A stretch of 7,458 bases of DNA from contig JAGBRG010000221.1 in assembly GCA_017632495.1 (NCBI GenBank), positions 1 to 7,458 of the forward strand, written 5' to 3'. Position 1 is the stretch's first letter; every line of letters starts with the position of its first letter. Under the pieces are notes generated by a model that saw only the letters and a list, made by a program, of their open reading frames with translations, was not told where the DNA came from and made no database searches. This document shows positions 1 through 6,342 of the stretch, piece after piece. This stretch comes from Spirochaetales bacterium. GTDB taxonomy: Bacteria > Spirochaetota > Spirochaetia > Sphaerochaetales > Sphaerochaetaceae. Made by a program: the position numbers and the translations under genes.

Positions 1-186
1 ATAGTCATGGTTCGACGTGTGGTTGCTCAGAATAAGAGCAGGGCCTTTGATCTTGCACCCTGATTTCTTCAGATTGAACTGAAAGCGACCGATAAAATTG
101 GCATATATTCTGGCGGCAACGAAGTACAAAGGTCCGAAGGGAAGCCTCTGTACCGTTCTGCTCTGTTTGACTACTTCTTTTTCCAT
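1..186 (-). CDS. PlsC-type lysophospholipid/glycerol-phosphate acyltransferase, N-terminal part, cut by window edge
   Basis: Reading the minus strand from the ATG at 186 gives 62 codons, open to base 1. The last residues read GPALILSNHTSNHDY. His56 and Asp61 form the HX4D catalytic motif of the PlsC/LPLAT acyltransferase family, and a hydrophobic stretch precedes it (about residues 16-33, LPFGPLYFVAARIYANFI with some polar breaks). Family knowledge: these membrane-associated enzymes transfer an acyl chain to lysophosphatidate or a related lysolipid in phospholipid synthesis. The substrate cannot be told from this fragment. The frame has a stop (TAA) four codons upstream of this ATG, so the start is well fixed. 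There is no Shine-Dalgarno sequence, and a promoter-like extended -10 ends only 6 nt upstream, so the message may be leaderless. The gene is divergent from the 292-747 gene. The acyltransferase family is fairly sure; the exact enzyme is not. Confidence 0.8.
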   Translation of the reverse strand, partial: MEKEVVKQSRTVQRLPFGPLYFVAARIYANFIGRFQFNLKKSGCKIKGPALILSNHTSNHDY

Positions 187-192
187 ACAACT

Positions 193-222
193 ACATTAGC
201 ATGGTTTTTTGTGCTGGTCGAA
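193..222 (-). promoter_or_regulatory. Putative promoter of the acyltransferase gene (extended -10)
   Basis: On the minus strand a TTCGAC -35-like box (222-217) lies 18 bp from TAATGT (198-193), which is preceded by TGC (201-199), an extended -10 element. The expected start of transcription is at or next to the A of the ATG at 186. The -35 and -10 matches are only partial, so this is a by-eye prediction. Confidence 0.4.
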
Positions 223-240
223 GAATTTCAGTCGTTTTTC

Positions 241-269
241 TTTCCGATTTTCAATTCTGTTGTTATCTT
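241..269 (+). promoter_or_regulatory. Putative promoter of the 292-747 gene
   Basis: TATCTT (264-269) preceded by TGT (261-263) resembles an extended -10. The hexamer 17 bp upstream (241-246, TTTCCG) is a poor -35. Transcription would start near 276, leaving a leader of about 16 nt that contains the ribosome binding site at 281-286. This placement argues against translation from the GTG at 211 or the ATG at 274. Confidence 0.3.
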
Positions 270-280
270 TGCCATGAACG

Positions 281-286
281 AAGGTG
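281..286 (+). promoter_or_regulatory. Ribosome binding site that decides the start at 292
   Basis: AAGGTG sits 5 nt before the ATG at 292. No comparable purine-rich site precedes the upstream in-frame GTG at 211 or the ATG at 274, so 292 is the preferred start. Confidence 0.55.
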
Positions 287-291
287 ACCGG

Positions 292-747
292 ATGGATAAC
301 AGCTCGGATAATACCAAAAACAATTGTAACTGTCCTGACAGGGAACTCTTTCTCAAACACTTGAATATGTTAAGCCGTTCTCTGGGCGTTCTCTGTGACT
401 GCTTTCTGGCCAGAGCCAATGACTGTGATGAGGACCCTCTTTGGAAGAAGTTCTACAGAATCCAGATGAGCATCTATCTCATAGCCAAGAAGAATCTTGA
501 AATCTCAGAGCCGGAAGGGGACATGGTCCATGATCTTATCCGCGACAGCTGGCTTGATGTTAAAAACTACATGCAGAACTCCAAGTTCGGTCCGATCTCC
601 AACGTGGATCAGTGGTTCAAGACCATCAGAATCGACTTTCCGCTGGATATTTTTGACCCATGTTGCTCCTTTTTCCCTCAGCAGGTCTTTGTGATGTGTC
701 AAAAGGATACGGAAAAAGAGAAAAAAGAAAAGGCTGTGCCATTTTGA
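292..747 (+). CDS. Cysteine-rich hypothetical protein (151 aa)
   Basis: I do not recognise this protein. From the ATG at 292 it is 151 residues, soluble, with no signal peptide or membrane helix. It contains eight cysteines: Cys12 and Cys14 (CxC), Cys35 and Cys37 (CxC), Cys45, Cys124-Cys125 and Cys136. The middle (about residues 17-95) looks largely helical, with amphipathic stretches such as LWKKFYRIQMSIYLIAKKN. The C-terminus is a charged KDTEKEKKEK tail. No DNA-binding helix-turn-helix is evident. The paired cysteines could bind metal or act as redox switches, but that is inference. It precedes the sigma factor gene on the same strand with a 143-bp gap that holds a separate promoter, so the two need not be co-transcribed. 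No terminator follows it, so read-through into the sigma gene is possible. An in-frame extension to GTG 211 is open but lacks a ribosome binding site. Confidence 0.65.
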   Translation: MDNSSDNTKNNCNCPDRELFLKHLNMLSRSLGVLCDCFLARANDCDEDPLWKKFYRIQMSIYLIAKKNLEISEPEGDMVHDLIRDSWLDVKNYMQNSKFGPISNVDQWFKTIRIDFPLDIFDPCCSFFPQQVFVMCQKDTEKEKKEKAVPF

Positions 748-755
748 CACAAAAT
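741..755. promoter_or_regulatory. Perfect dyad ATTTTG-ACA-CAAAAT
   Basis: This 6-bp inverted repeat with a 3-nt centre overlaps the stop codon of the 292-747 gene. Its centre is about 104 bp upstream of the -24 GG of the sigma-54 promoter. That distance fits an upstream site for a sigma-54 activator, but no activator consensus can be assigned. It is too weak, and lacks the U-tract, for a standard terminator. Confidence 0.25.
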
Positions 756-796
756 AGGGCGATTATCCTCACCATAAAACCAGCCGCCCACAAAAC

Positions 797-825
797 CTGC
801 AAAAAACAATTCATTACATTATAAA
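797..825 (+). promoter_or_regulatory. Possible secondary sigma-70-type promoter for the sigma factor gene
   Basis: TATAAA (820-825) lies 17 bp after CTGCAA (797-802). The -10 matches the consensus at five of six positions, the -35 at only three. If used, it would give a leader of about 60 nt. Recorded as an alternative or additional start to the much stronger sigma-54 motif downstream. Confidence 0.25.
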
Positions 826-849
826 CAATAAGTTTGCCGACCTCTTTTA

Positions 850-866
850 TTGGCATGTTTCTTGCT
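850..866 (+). promoter_or_regulatory. Sigma-54 (RpoN) -24/-12 promoter of the sigma factor gene
   Basis: The sequence TTGGCATGTTTCTTGCT matches the known RpoN consensus TGGCACG-N4-TTGCW at every defined base except one (T for C in the -24 box). The invariant GG (852-853) and GC (864-865) are exactly 10 nt apart. Transcription should start around 876-878, giving a leader of about 14 nt with the AGGAG ribosome binding site (880-884) directly behind it. No sigma-70 -35 box lies at a usable distance from the overlapping TGCTAACTT, so RpoN is the better reading. An AAA+ activator, encoded elsewhere, would be required. Confidence 0.75.
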
Positions 867-890
867 AACTTGTTGGCATAGGAGACGTTT

Positions 891-1748
891 ATGGCAAACA
901 TCAACACAAACACCGCTAGAACTTCAGAAACCGGAGCTTTGGGAATGTACCTCAAGGATATTGAGAGAATTCCGCTTCTCGGACGTGATGAGGAATATGA
1001 CCTTGCCAAAAGAGCCAAAAACGGTGATGCACTTGCAAGAGAAAAGCTTGTCAACGGCAACCTCAGATTTGTCGTAAGCATCGCAAAGCAGTTCCAGAAC
1101 AGAGGACTTCCCCTTATTGACCTTATCAGCGAGGGAAACATCGGTCTTCTGACAGCAATAGATAAATTCGAGCCCGAAAAGGGTTATCACTTCATCAGCT
1201 ACGCCGTTTGGTGGATCAGACAGTCCATCCTCAAGGCCATTGGCGAGAAATCCAGGATGATCAGACTTCCTATGAACAAGTCAGCAGACCTGATTCAGAT
1301 TCTCAATGCAAAGAACAAGATCGAAAATGAGACTTCCGACGATGCCTCAATCGAGGATATTGCACGCGAATGCGGTATGGAGCCGTCTGATGTTCTTGAT
1401 CTCATGCAGATTGCCCGTGATGTCTCAAGCCTTGATGCTCCGCTTGGAACAGAGGAAGACACAAGCTTCGGTGATTTCATCGAAAGCGACGAGCCGAGAC
1501 CAGAGGACTATGTCATGGACAAGGCCATGAAGAGCTCGGTTGAAAAAATCCTTGCATCTCTTCCTGAGAAGGAGAGAGGTATTATCAGACTCCGCTTCGG
1601 TCTGGACAACAACGAGGCCATGAGCCTTAAGGAAGTCGGAGAGATCTATCACCTGACTAAGGAGAGAATCAGACAGATTGAGAAGAAGGTTCTTTCCAAC
1701 CTCAGAGCTGATGAGGATGTCCAGAATCTCAAGGCATTCATCGCATAA
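891..1748 (+). CDS. RNA polymerase sigma factor, sigma-70 family group 2 (RpoD/RpoS-like)
   Basis: This 285-residue protein directs RNA polymerase to promoters. The regions follow in order: 1.2 (about 12-45), 2.1-2.2 with the core-binding stretch LIDLISEGNIGLLTAIDKFE (75-94), 2.3-2.4 with YAVWWIRQS (104-112), region 3 (about 126-178), the 3.2 finger SLDAPLGTEEDTSFGDFIE (180-198), 4.1, and 4.2 with the -35 helix TKERIRQIEKKVL (256-268). Region 1.1 and the long non-conserved insert of primary sigma factors are absent, as in group 2 factors such as RpoS. In the -10 helix the Gln of E. coli RpoD Q437 is kept (Gln111), but the T440 position is Leu114, and E. coli RpoS also departs from Thr there. 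The ATG at 891 has AGGAG six nt upstream. A sigma-54 promoter precedes the gene and a strong terminator follows it, so it is probably monocistronic. It could be named RpoS by analogy with Borrelia, or simply a second RpoD-type factor. The family is certain; the group is likely. Confidence 0.93.
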   Translation: MANINTNTARTSETGALGMYLKDIERIPLLGRDEEYDLAKRAKNGDALAREKLVNGNLRFVVSIAKQFQNRGLPLIDLISEGNIGLLTAIDKFEPEKGYHFISYAVWWIRQSILKAIGEKSRMIRLPMNKSADLIQILNAKNKIENETSDDASIEDIARECGMEPSDVLDLMQIARDVSSLDAPLGTEEDTSFGDFIESDEPRPEDYVMDKAMKSSVEKILASLPEKERGIIRLRFGLDNNEAMSLKEVGEIYHLTKERIRQIEKKVLSNLRADEDVQNLKAFIA

Positions 1749-1769
1749 CAGTCCGATATTGATACTCCT

Positions 1770-1800
1770 GGGCCGGAACCTGTGTTCCGGTCCTTTTTTT
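1770..1800 (+). terminator. Rho-independent terminator of the sigma factor gene
   Basis: GGGCCGGAAC (1770-1779) pairs with GTTCCGGTCC (1784-1793) in a 10-bp stem containing one G-U pair, with a CTGT loop, followed by seven T. It starts 22 nt after the stop codon. Confidence 0.92.
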
Positions 1801-1844
1801 CGTTTGTTTTATAAGTAATAATGTGTTTTAATATCTTAATGTAG

Positions 1845-1873
1845 TTGACAGGCGGATTGGTTTAACACAAAAT
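1845..1873 (+). promoter_or_regulatory. Sigma-70-type promoter of the pyruvate phosphate dikinase gene
   Basis: A perfect TTGACA (1845-1850) is followed after 17 bp by CAAAAT (1868-1873), a four-of-six -10. The predicted start is near 1880. A small dyad, CGTG-TAT-CACG (1877-1887), straddles that start and might be an operator. Confidence 0.5.
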
Positions 1874-1914
1874 CACCGTGTATCACGTAAACTAAATTGA
1901 CAAAGGAAAGAACA

Positions 1915-4611
1915 ATGGCAAAGAAAGTAACCAAGTATGTCTACTTTTTTGGCAACGGAAAGGCAGAAGGCACTTCCAGTATGAAAGATCTCCTCGGCGG
2001 AAAGGGTGCTAACCTCGCTGAGATGACAAACATCGGACTCCCGGTACCTCCGGGATTCACAATCAGCACAGAGGCCTGTGACTATTTCTCAAAGCACAAC
2101 GGAGAATATCCTGAGGGAATGAGGGAAGAGGTTCTTCTCAACCTCAAGCAGCTTGAGACAACAATGGGTGCCAAGCTTGGAGATTCCAAAAATCCTCTGC
2201 TTGTTTCCGTCAGAAGCGGTGCCGCCCAGTCAATGCCCGGTATGATGGACACTGTCCTGAACCTCGGTCTTAATCCGGATTCGGTCGATGCTCTTTCACA
2301 GAAGACAGGCAACGAGCGTTTCGCATGGGACAGCTACAGAAGATTCATCCAGATGTTCGGTGATGTCGTCATGGGAGTTCCACACGACAAGTTCGAAGAG
2401 GCAATCCAGGACGTCAAGGACGAGGAAGGTCTCACATTTGACTACGAGCTTACAACAGAGAACCTTCAGAACCTCGTAAAGAGATACAAGAGAATCTACA
2501 AGAGATCCACAGGCGAGGATTTCCCTGTTGATCCTTATGATCAGCTTTTCAAGGCTATCAACGCAGTTTTCCGCTCATGGAACAACGCCAGAGCCATCAA
2601 GTACAGACAGATGAACGACATCCGCGGACTTCTGGGAACAGCCGTCAACGTCCAGTGCATGGTCTTTGGTAACATGGGTGAGACATCCGGAACAGGTGTT
2701 GCATTCACACGTGACCCGGCCACAGGAGACAACCACTTCTACGGCGAGTATCTTATGAACGCCCAGGGTGAGGACGTTGTCGCCGGTATCAGAACACCGC
2801 AGTCAATCGAGACCCTTTGCAAGGTCAATCCCGATGTCTACGATCAGCTTTGCAAGATCAGAGAGACTCTTGAGAAGCACTATCATGATATGCAGGATAT
2901 GGAGTTCACAATCCAGGAAGGAAAGCTCTACATGCTGCAGACCAGAAACGGAAAGAGAACAATCTTCAGCTGGCTCAAGTCACAGGTTGAAATGGTTGAG
3001 GAAGGTCTGATTGACAAGAAGACCGCTGTCTCCCGTGTTCCTGCTGGTGAGTTCAACAAGCTCTTTGCTCCGATTCTGGACCAGAATCAGATCAAGACTG
3101 ACGGAATCAAGCCGCTTACAAACGGTCTGAACGCATCTCCGGGCGGAGCCTGCGGACAGGTTGTCTTCTCAGCTGAGGACGCAGAGTCCTGGGCAGCAGA
3201 AGGAAAGGATGTTGTTCTTGTCAGAACAGAGACATCTCCTGAGGATATCGGAGGAATGGCAGTTTCCAAGGGTGTTGTGACATGCCGCGGCGGTATGACA
3301 AGCCACGCAGCCGTTGTTGCCAGAGGAATGGGATGCCCGTGTGTCTCCGGTGCAGGTGAGATTCATGTAGACTTCGCAGGCAAGTTCTTCGAGGTCAACG
3401 GACAGGTCATCAAGGAAGGTGACTTCATCTCAATCGACGGCTTCACCGGTGCTGTCTACGCAGCAAAGATCCAGGTCAAGCCTTCTGAGATTGTCCAGGT
3501 TCTCAACGGAAGCATGAAGGAGAAGGATTCCGAGCTGTTCCAGAACTACAAGAAGTTCATGAGTTATGTCGATGAGATCAAGACAATGGGCGTCAGAACT
3601 AATGCTGATACTCCTGCTGATACTCACATGGCTGTCATGCTCGGTGCCGAAGGTATCGGACTTTGCAGAACAGAGCACATGTTCTTCGGCGGTTCAAGAA
3701 TCATCTCCATGAGAAAAATGATCCTTGCAAACAATCTCAGAGAAAGAGAGTCAGCACTGGCTGAGCTTCTTCCGATGCAGAGAGGCGACTTCGAGGCTAT
3801 GTTCAGAGAGCTCCACGGACTTCCTGCAAACATCAGACTCCTTGACCCGCCGCTTCACGAGTTCCTGCCGAATGATTCTTCGACAAGACATGAGATGGCA
3901 CTGACACTCGGAATCACTCCGGAAGAGGTTGCCAAGAAGGTTGCATCACTGCACGAGTTCAACCCGATGCTCGGTTTCCGCGGATGCCGTCTTGCCATCA
4001 TCTATCCTGAGATTCTCAAGATGCAGGTCAGAGCTATCATCGAGGCTGCCATCAACGTCAAGAAGGAAGGCATCAAGGTCTATCCTGAGATCATGATTCC
4101 TCTTGTAGGCAACCACAAGGAGTTCGAGTTCTGTAAGAGAAACGCTGAGGAAGTCATCAACAGCGTCTTTGAGGAGAAGAAGGACAAGGTCGACTATGAG
4201 ATCGGTACAATGATTGAAGTTCCTAGAGCTGCAATCACAGCAGACGAGATCGCTCAGGAAGCAGAGTTCTTCAGCTTCGGTACAAACGACCTCACACAGA
4301 TGACCTGCGGATTCTCAAGAGATGATGCAGCATCATTCCTTGGCCACTATGTCAACGATACAGACAAGCAGTTCTATGAGTATGATCCGTTTGCAACAAT
4401 CGATGTTGACGGAGTCGGAAAGCTCATGGCAAGCGCTGCAAAGCTCGGCCGTTCAGTCAGACCGAACCTCAGACTGGGTATCTGCGGAGAGCACGGCGGT
4501 GATCCTAAGACCATCGCATTCTGCCAGACCGTTGGTCTGAACTACGTTTCATGCTCACCGTACAGAGTGCCAATCGCAAGACTGGCTGCTGCACAGGCTG
4601 CAATCAACTGA
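1915..4611 (+). CDS. ppdK: Pyruvate, phosphate dikinase
   Basis: This enzyme interconverts pyruvate, ATP and phosphate with PEP, AMP and PPi in the cytosol. In anaerobes it often runs toward pyruvate as a PPi-saving glycolytic step. The protein is 898 residues (Clostridium symbiosum enzyme 874). The N-terminal ATP-grasp part shows LLGGKGANLAEM (Lys30, matching symbiosum Lys22) and SVRSGAAQSMPGMMDT (Arg100, matching Arg92). The central swivelling domain carries GGMTSHAAVVARGMG, with His464 as the phosphorylated histidine and Thr462 at the site that regulatory kinases modify in plants. The C-terminal PEP/pyruvate barrel has GLCRTEHMFF, SFGTNDLTQMTCGFSRDD and CGEHGGDP with the acid-base Cys857. 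All key residues are present. The chosen ATG has AAGGA (1903-1907) seven nt upstream; an in-frame TTG at 1897 would begin ahead of that site and is rejected. It is a single-gene unit between its own promoter and terminator. No regulatory kinase/phosphatase gene (PDRP) is nearby. Confidence 0.97.
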   Translation: MAKKVTKYVYFFGNGKAEGTSSMKDLLGGKGANLAEMTNIGLPVPPGFTISTEACDYFSKHNGEYPEGMREEVLLNLKQLETTMGAKLGDSKNPLLVSVRSGAAQSMPGMMDTVLNLGLNPDSVDALSQKTGNERFAWDSYRRFIQMFGDVVMGVPHDKFEEAIQDVKDEEGLTFDYELTTENLQNLVKRYKRIYKRSTGEDFPVDPYDQLFKAINAVFRSWNNARAIKYRQMNDIRGLLGTAVNVQCMVFGNMGETSGTGVAFTRDPATGDNHFYGEYLMNAQGEDVVAGIRTPQSIETLCKVNPDVYDQLCKIRETLEKHYHDMQDMEFTIQEGKLYMLQTRNGKRTIFSWLKSQVEMVEEGLIDKKTAVSRVPAGEFNKLFAPILDQNQIKTDGIKPLTNGLNASPGGACGQVVFSAEDAESWAAEGKDVVLVRTETSPEDIGGMAVSKGVVTCRGGMTSHAAVVARGMGCPCVSGAGEIHVDFAGKFFEVNGQVIKEGDFISIDGFTGAVYAAKIQVKPSEIVQVLNGSMKEKDSELFQNYKKFMSYVDEIKTMGVRTNADTPADTHMAVMLGAEGIGLCRTEHMFFGGSRIISMRKMILANNLRERESALAELLPMQRGDFEAMFRELHGLPANIRLLDPPLHEFLPNDSSTRHEMALTLGITPEEVAKKVASLHEFNPMLGFRGCRLAIIYPEILKMQVRAIIEAAINVKKEGIKVYPEIMIPLVGNHKEFEFCKRNAEEVINSVFEEKKDKVDYEIGTMIEVPRAAITADEIAQEAEFFSFGTNDLTQMTCGFSRDDAASFLGHYVNDTDKQFYEYDPFATIDVDGVGKLMASAAKLGRSVRPNLRLGICGEHGGDPKTIAFCQTVGLNYVSCSPYRVPIARLAAAQAAIN

Positions 4612-4631
4612 TTCTGGTTTTCCGGAAAGAG

Positions 4632-4663
4632 GGGCTGTTGTTTTAAGAGCAACAGCCCTTTTT
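4632..4663 (+). terminator. Rho-independent terminator of ppdK
   Basis: GGGCTGTTG (4632-4640) pairs perfectly with CAACAGCCC (4650-4658) around a 9-nt loop, followed by five T. The end of the T-tract is only about 30 bp from the -10 of the next gene. Confidence 0.92.
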
Positions 4664-4669
4664 CTTTGT

Positions 4670-4698
4670 TTATTAAGAAGCGTTTATTGTGCTATTAT
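4670..4698 (+). promoter_or_regulatory. Putative promoter of the SpoIIE phosphatase gene (extended -10)
   Basis: TATTAT (4693-4698) is preceded by TGC (4690-4692), an extended -10. The hexamer 17 bp upstream, TTATTA (4670-4675), is a weak -35. Transcription would start near 4705, just before the GAGGAG ribosome binding site (4706-4711), so the leader is about 12 nt. Confidence 0.5.
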
Positions 4699-4716
4699 AT
4701 GATATGAGGAGACATA

Positions 4717-6342
4717 ATGCGCAAACAGAGCAGAAAAGTCAGTCGCAGCATAGTATCAAAGACTGTTATCGGCATCATTATGATGCTCTTGGGTTTTGCC
4801 GTTATCATCATCCTCATCGGTTATTACGGCTTTACTGATGCTCTTTTAAAGCGCTATTCGGAAGATGCATTCTGGGCAGCTTATTCTGCGCAGGTCTATA
4901 TCGATCCTGACATGCTGGATTCCTATATGATGTCCGGAGGCAAAAACAGATCCCACGAGAGTGTTTCAAGGAATCTTCAGAAGATCTGCGATAACTCAGG
5001 TGTGGCCTTCATCTATGTTATAAAGCCTGATACAACTGACTACAACCACATAAAGTTTATCTTCACCACCAAGAATTCGAATAATGATTATACGCTTTAC
5101 GATGTAGGTTATGTCCGCCAGACGACAAATGATGAATATCGTCTGAAATACCGTCAGCTTTATGAAAAAGAGATAGACAGGGCTATTGTGGTTCGTGATA
5201 AGGGCTACATTGAGACAGACCCCCATGTAACTGTGATGCTTCCGCTTTACAGTACATTCTCAGGTGATGTCACAGGTATTCTCTGTGTACAGGTTCAGAT
5301 GGAAGCTTTAACTGCCTCAAGAAACTCCTTTATTGTGAAAGTCATCATTGCTCTTCTTACCCTGACTTTCATGTACATTGTCTTCATTATCCAGTACATC
5401 TCACGGCTGATTCTGTCGCCTCTGAAGCAGATTACTGCAGAGGCCAGTTCTTTTGCCAAGAAAGGCAAGGGCAATGTGAGACTTTCAGAGAAGATCAAGA
5501 ACAAGGATGAGGTAGGGGAACTTGCGCTTGCCATAGACAACATGGAAGATCAGATCCATGAATATGTTAAGAACCTCACAAAAATTACCGAGGAAAGGCA
5601 GAGGATCAAAACAGAGCTCAGCCTTGCTGCCAAAATCCAGGCAGATGCCATTCCTAACGAGTTTCCGGCCTTTCCTGAAAGAAGTGAGTTTGACATCTAT
5701 GCTTCCATGACCCCTGCAAAGGAAGTCGGAGGAGACTTTTATGACTTCTTCCTTATTGATGATGATCATCTTTGCATTCTGATTGCAGATGTATCAGGAA
5801 AGGGAGTTCCTGCTGCACTTTTCATGATGGCAACCAAGAACATTTTCGGAAGCTTAGCCATGAAAGGCATTTCTCCTGCTGAGGTTCTTCAGTTCTCAAA
5901 TGAAATGATCTGCACAAAGAATAAAGAAAGCATGTTCCTGACAGCATGGCTGGGAATCCTTGAGATTTCCACGGGAAAGCTTGTTTGTGCAAATGCAGGC
6001 CACGATTATCCGATTGTCAGAAATAAAGAAGGGCAGTTTGAATGCGTCAAGGATAAGCATGGAATCCTTATCGGTGAGTTCCCTGATGTAAAATATGAAA
6101 ACTATGAGATTCAGCTCAAGAGTGAATCCAAGGTCTTTTTGTACACAGACGGCCTTCCTGAGGCAAATAACTCAAAGGGCGGAATGTTCGGCATAGAGCG
6201 TACTCTGAAAGCTCTGAACAAAGATCCTGAAGCAAGTCCACAGGTTCTTCTTTCAAACGTTACCAAGGCTGTTGATGGCTTTGTCAAAAATGCTGATCAG
6301 TTTGATGATCTTACTATGGTGTGTCTTGAGTATAAGAATTAA
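4717..6342 (+). CDS. Membrane-anchored PP2C/SpoIIE serine phosphatase with Cache-like sensor and HAMP domain
   Basis: This 541-residue signalling phosphatase sits in the inner membrane. A first membrane helix (about 14-36) and a second (about 206-230) bracket an extracytoplasmic region (about 40-200) that looks like a Cache/PDC sensor, with GVAFIYVIKPD near its middle and GDVTGILCVQVQ near its end. A HAMP linker follows (about 231-284, LSPLKQITAEA and DEVGELALAIDNM), then a short coiled coil, then the SpoIIE-type PP2C domain (about 298-541). The metal-binding aspartates are visible: Asp340 and Asp343 in GGDFYDFF, Asp358 in IADVSGKGVPAALFM, Asp478 in LYTDGLPEA, and Asp530-Asp531 in FDDLTMV, with the family motif NAGHDYP at 426-432. 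Family knowledge: such enzymes dephosphorylate STAS-domain anti-sigma antagonists or act in chemosignalling. No partner gene lies in this window, so the target is unknown. GAGGAG stands 5 nt before the ATG. It is an intact, apparently active enzyme, and its stop overlaps the stop of the convergent barrel-Nudix gene. Confidence 0.93.
   Translation: MRKQSRKVSRSIVSKTVIGIIMMLLGFAVIIILIGYYGFTDALLKRYSEDAFWAAYSAQVYIDPDMLDSYMMSGGKNRSHESVSRNLQKICDNSGVAFIYVIKPDTTDYNHIKFIFTTKNSNNDYTLYDVGYVRQTTNDEYRLKYRQLYEKEIDRAIVVRDKGYIETDPHVTVMLPLYSTFSGDVTGILCVQVQMEALTASRNSFIVKVIIALLTLTFMYIVFIIQYISRLILSPLKQITAEASSFAKKGKGNVRLSEKIKNKDEVGELALAIDNMEDQIHEYVKNLTKITEERQRIKTELSLAAKIQADAIPNEFPAFPERSEFDIYASMTPAKEVGGDFYDFFLIDDDHLCILIADVSGKGVPAALFMMATKNIFGSLAMKGISPAEVLQFSNEMICTKNKESMFLTAWLGILEISTGKLVCANAGHDYPIVRNKEGQFECVKDKHGILIGEFPDVKYENYEIQLKSESKVFLYTDGLPEANNSKGGMFGIERTLKALNKDPEASPQVLLSNVTKAVDGFVKNADQFDDLTMVCLEYKN

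Noticed and set aside
5..190. Minus-strand frame beginning MYGKRSSQ
   Set aside because: It overlaps, in another frame, the start of the acyltransferase, which has the HX4D motif and a normal protein composition. This frame shows no recognisable motif and needs a TTG start.
211..291. Longer N-terminus of the cysteine-rich protein from GTG 211 (or ATG 274)
   Set aside because: Neither start has a ribosome binding site, and the predicted promoter lies inside this stretch. ATG 292 has AAGGTG at 5 nt.
756..787. GGGCG...CGCCC stem as a terminator after the 292-747 gene
   Set aside because: It is a five-bp stem with a loop of more than 20 nt and no T-tract.
862..871. TGCTAACTT as an extended -10 for the sigma factor gene
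   Set aside because: It matches the -10 consensus at only three bases and has no -35 at a usable distance, whereas the same bases complete a near-perfect sigma-54 motif.
626..1141. Minus-strand 171-codon open frame across the sigma-54 promoter region
   Set aside because: It runs antisense through the start of the conserved sigma factor gene and the end of the preceding gene. Its composition is unlike a real protein and there is no motif or ribosome binding site.
1897..1914. ppdK start at TTG 1897
   Set aside because: The ribosome binding site lies inside this extension, and the ATG at 1915 gives the usual N-terminus.
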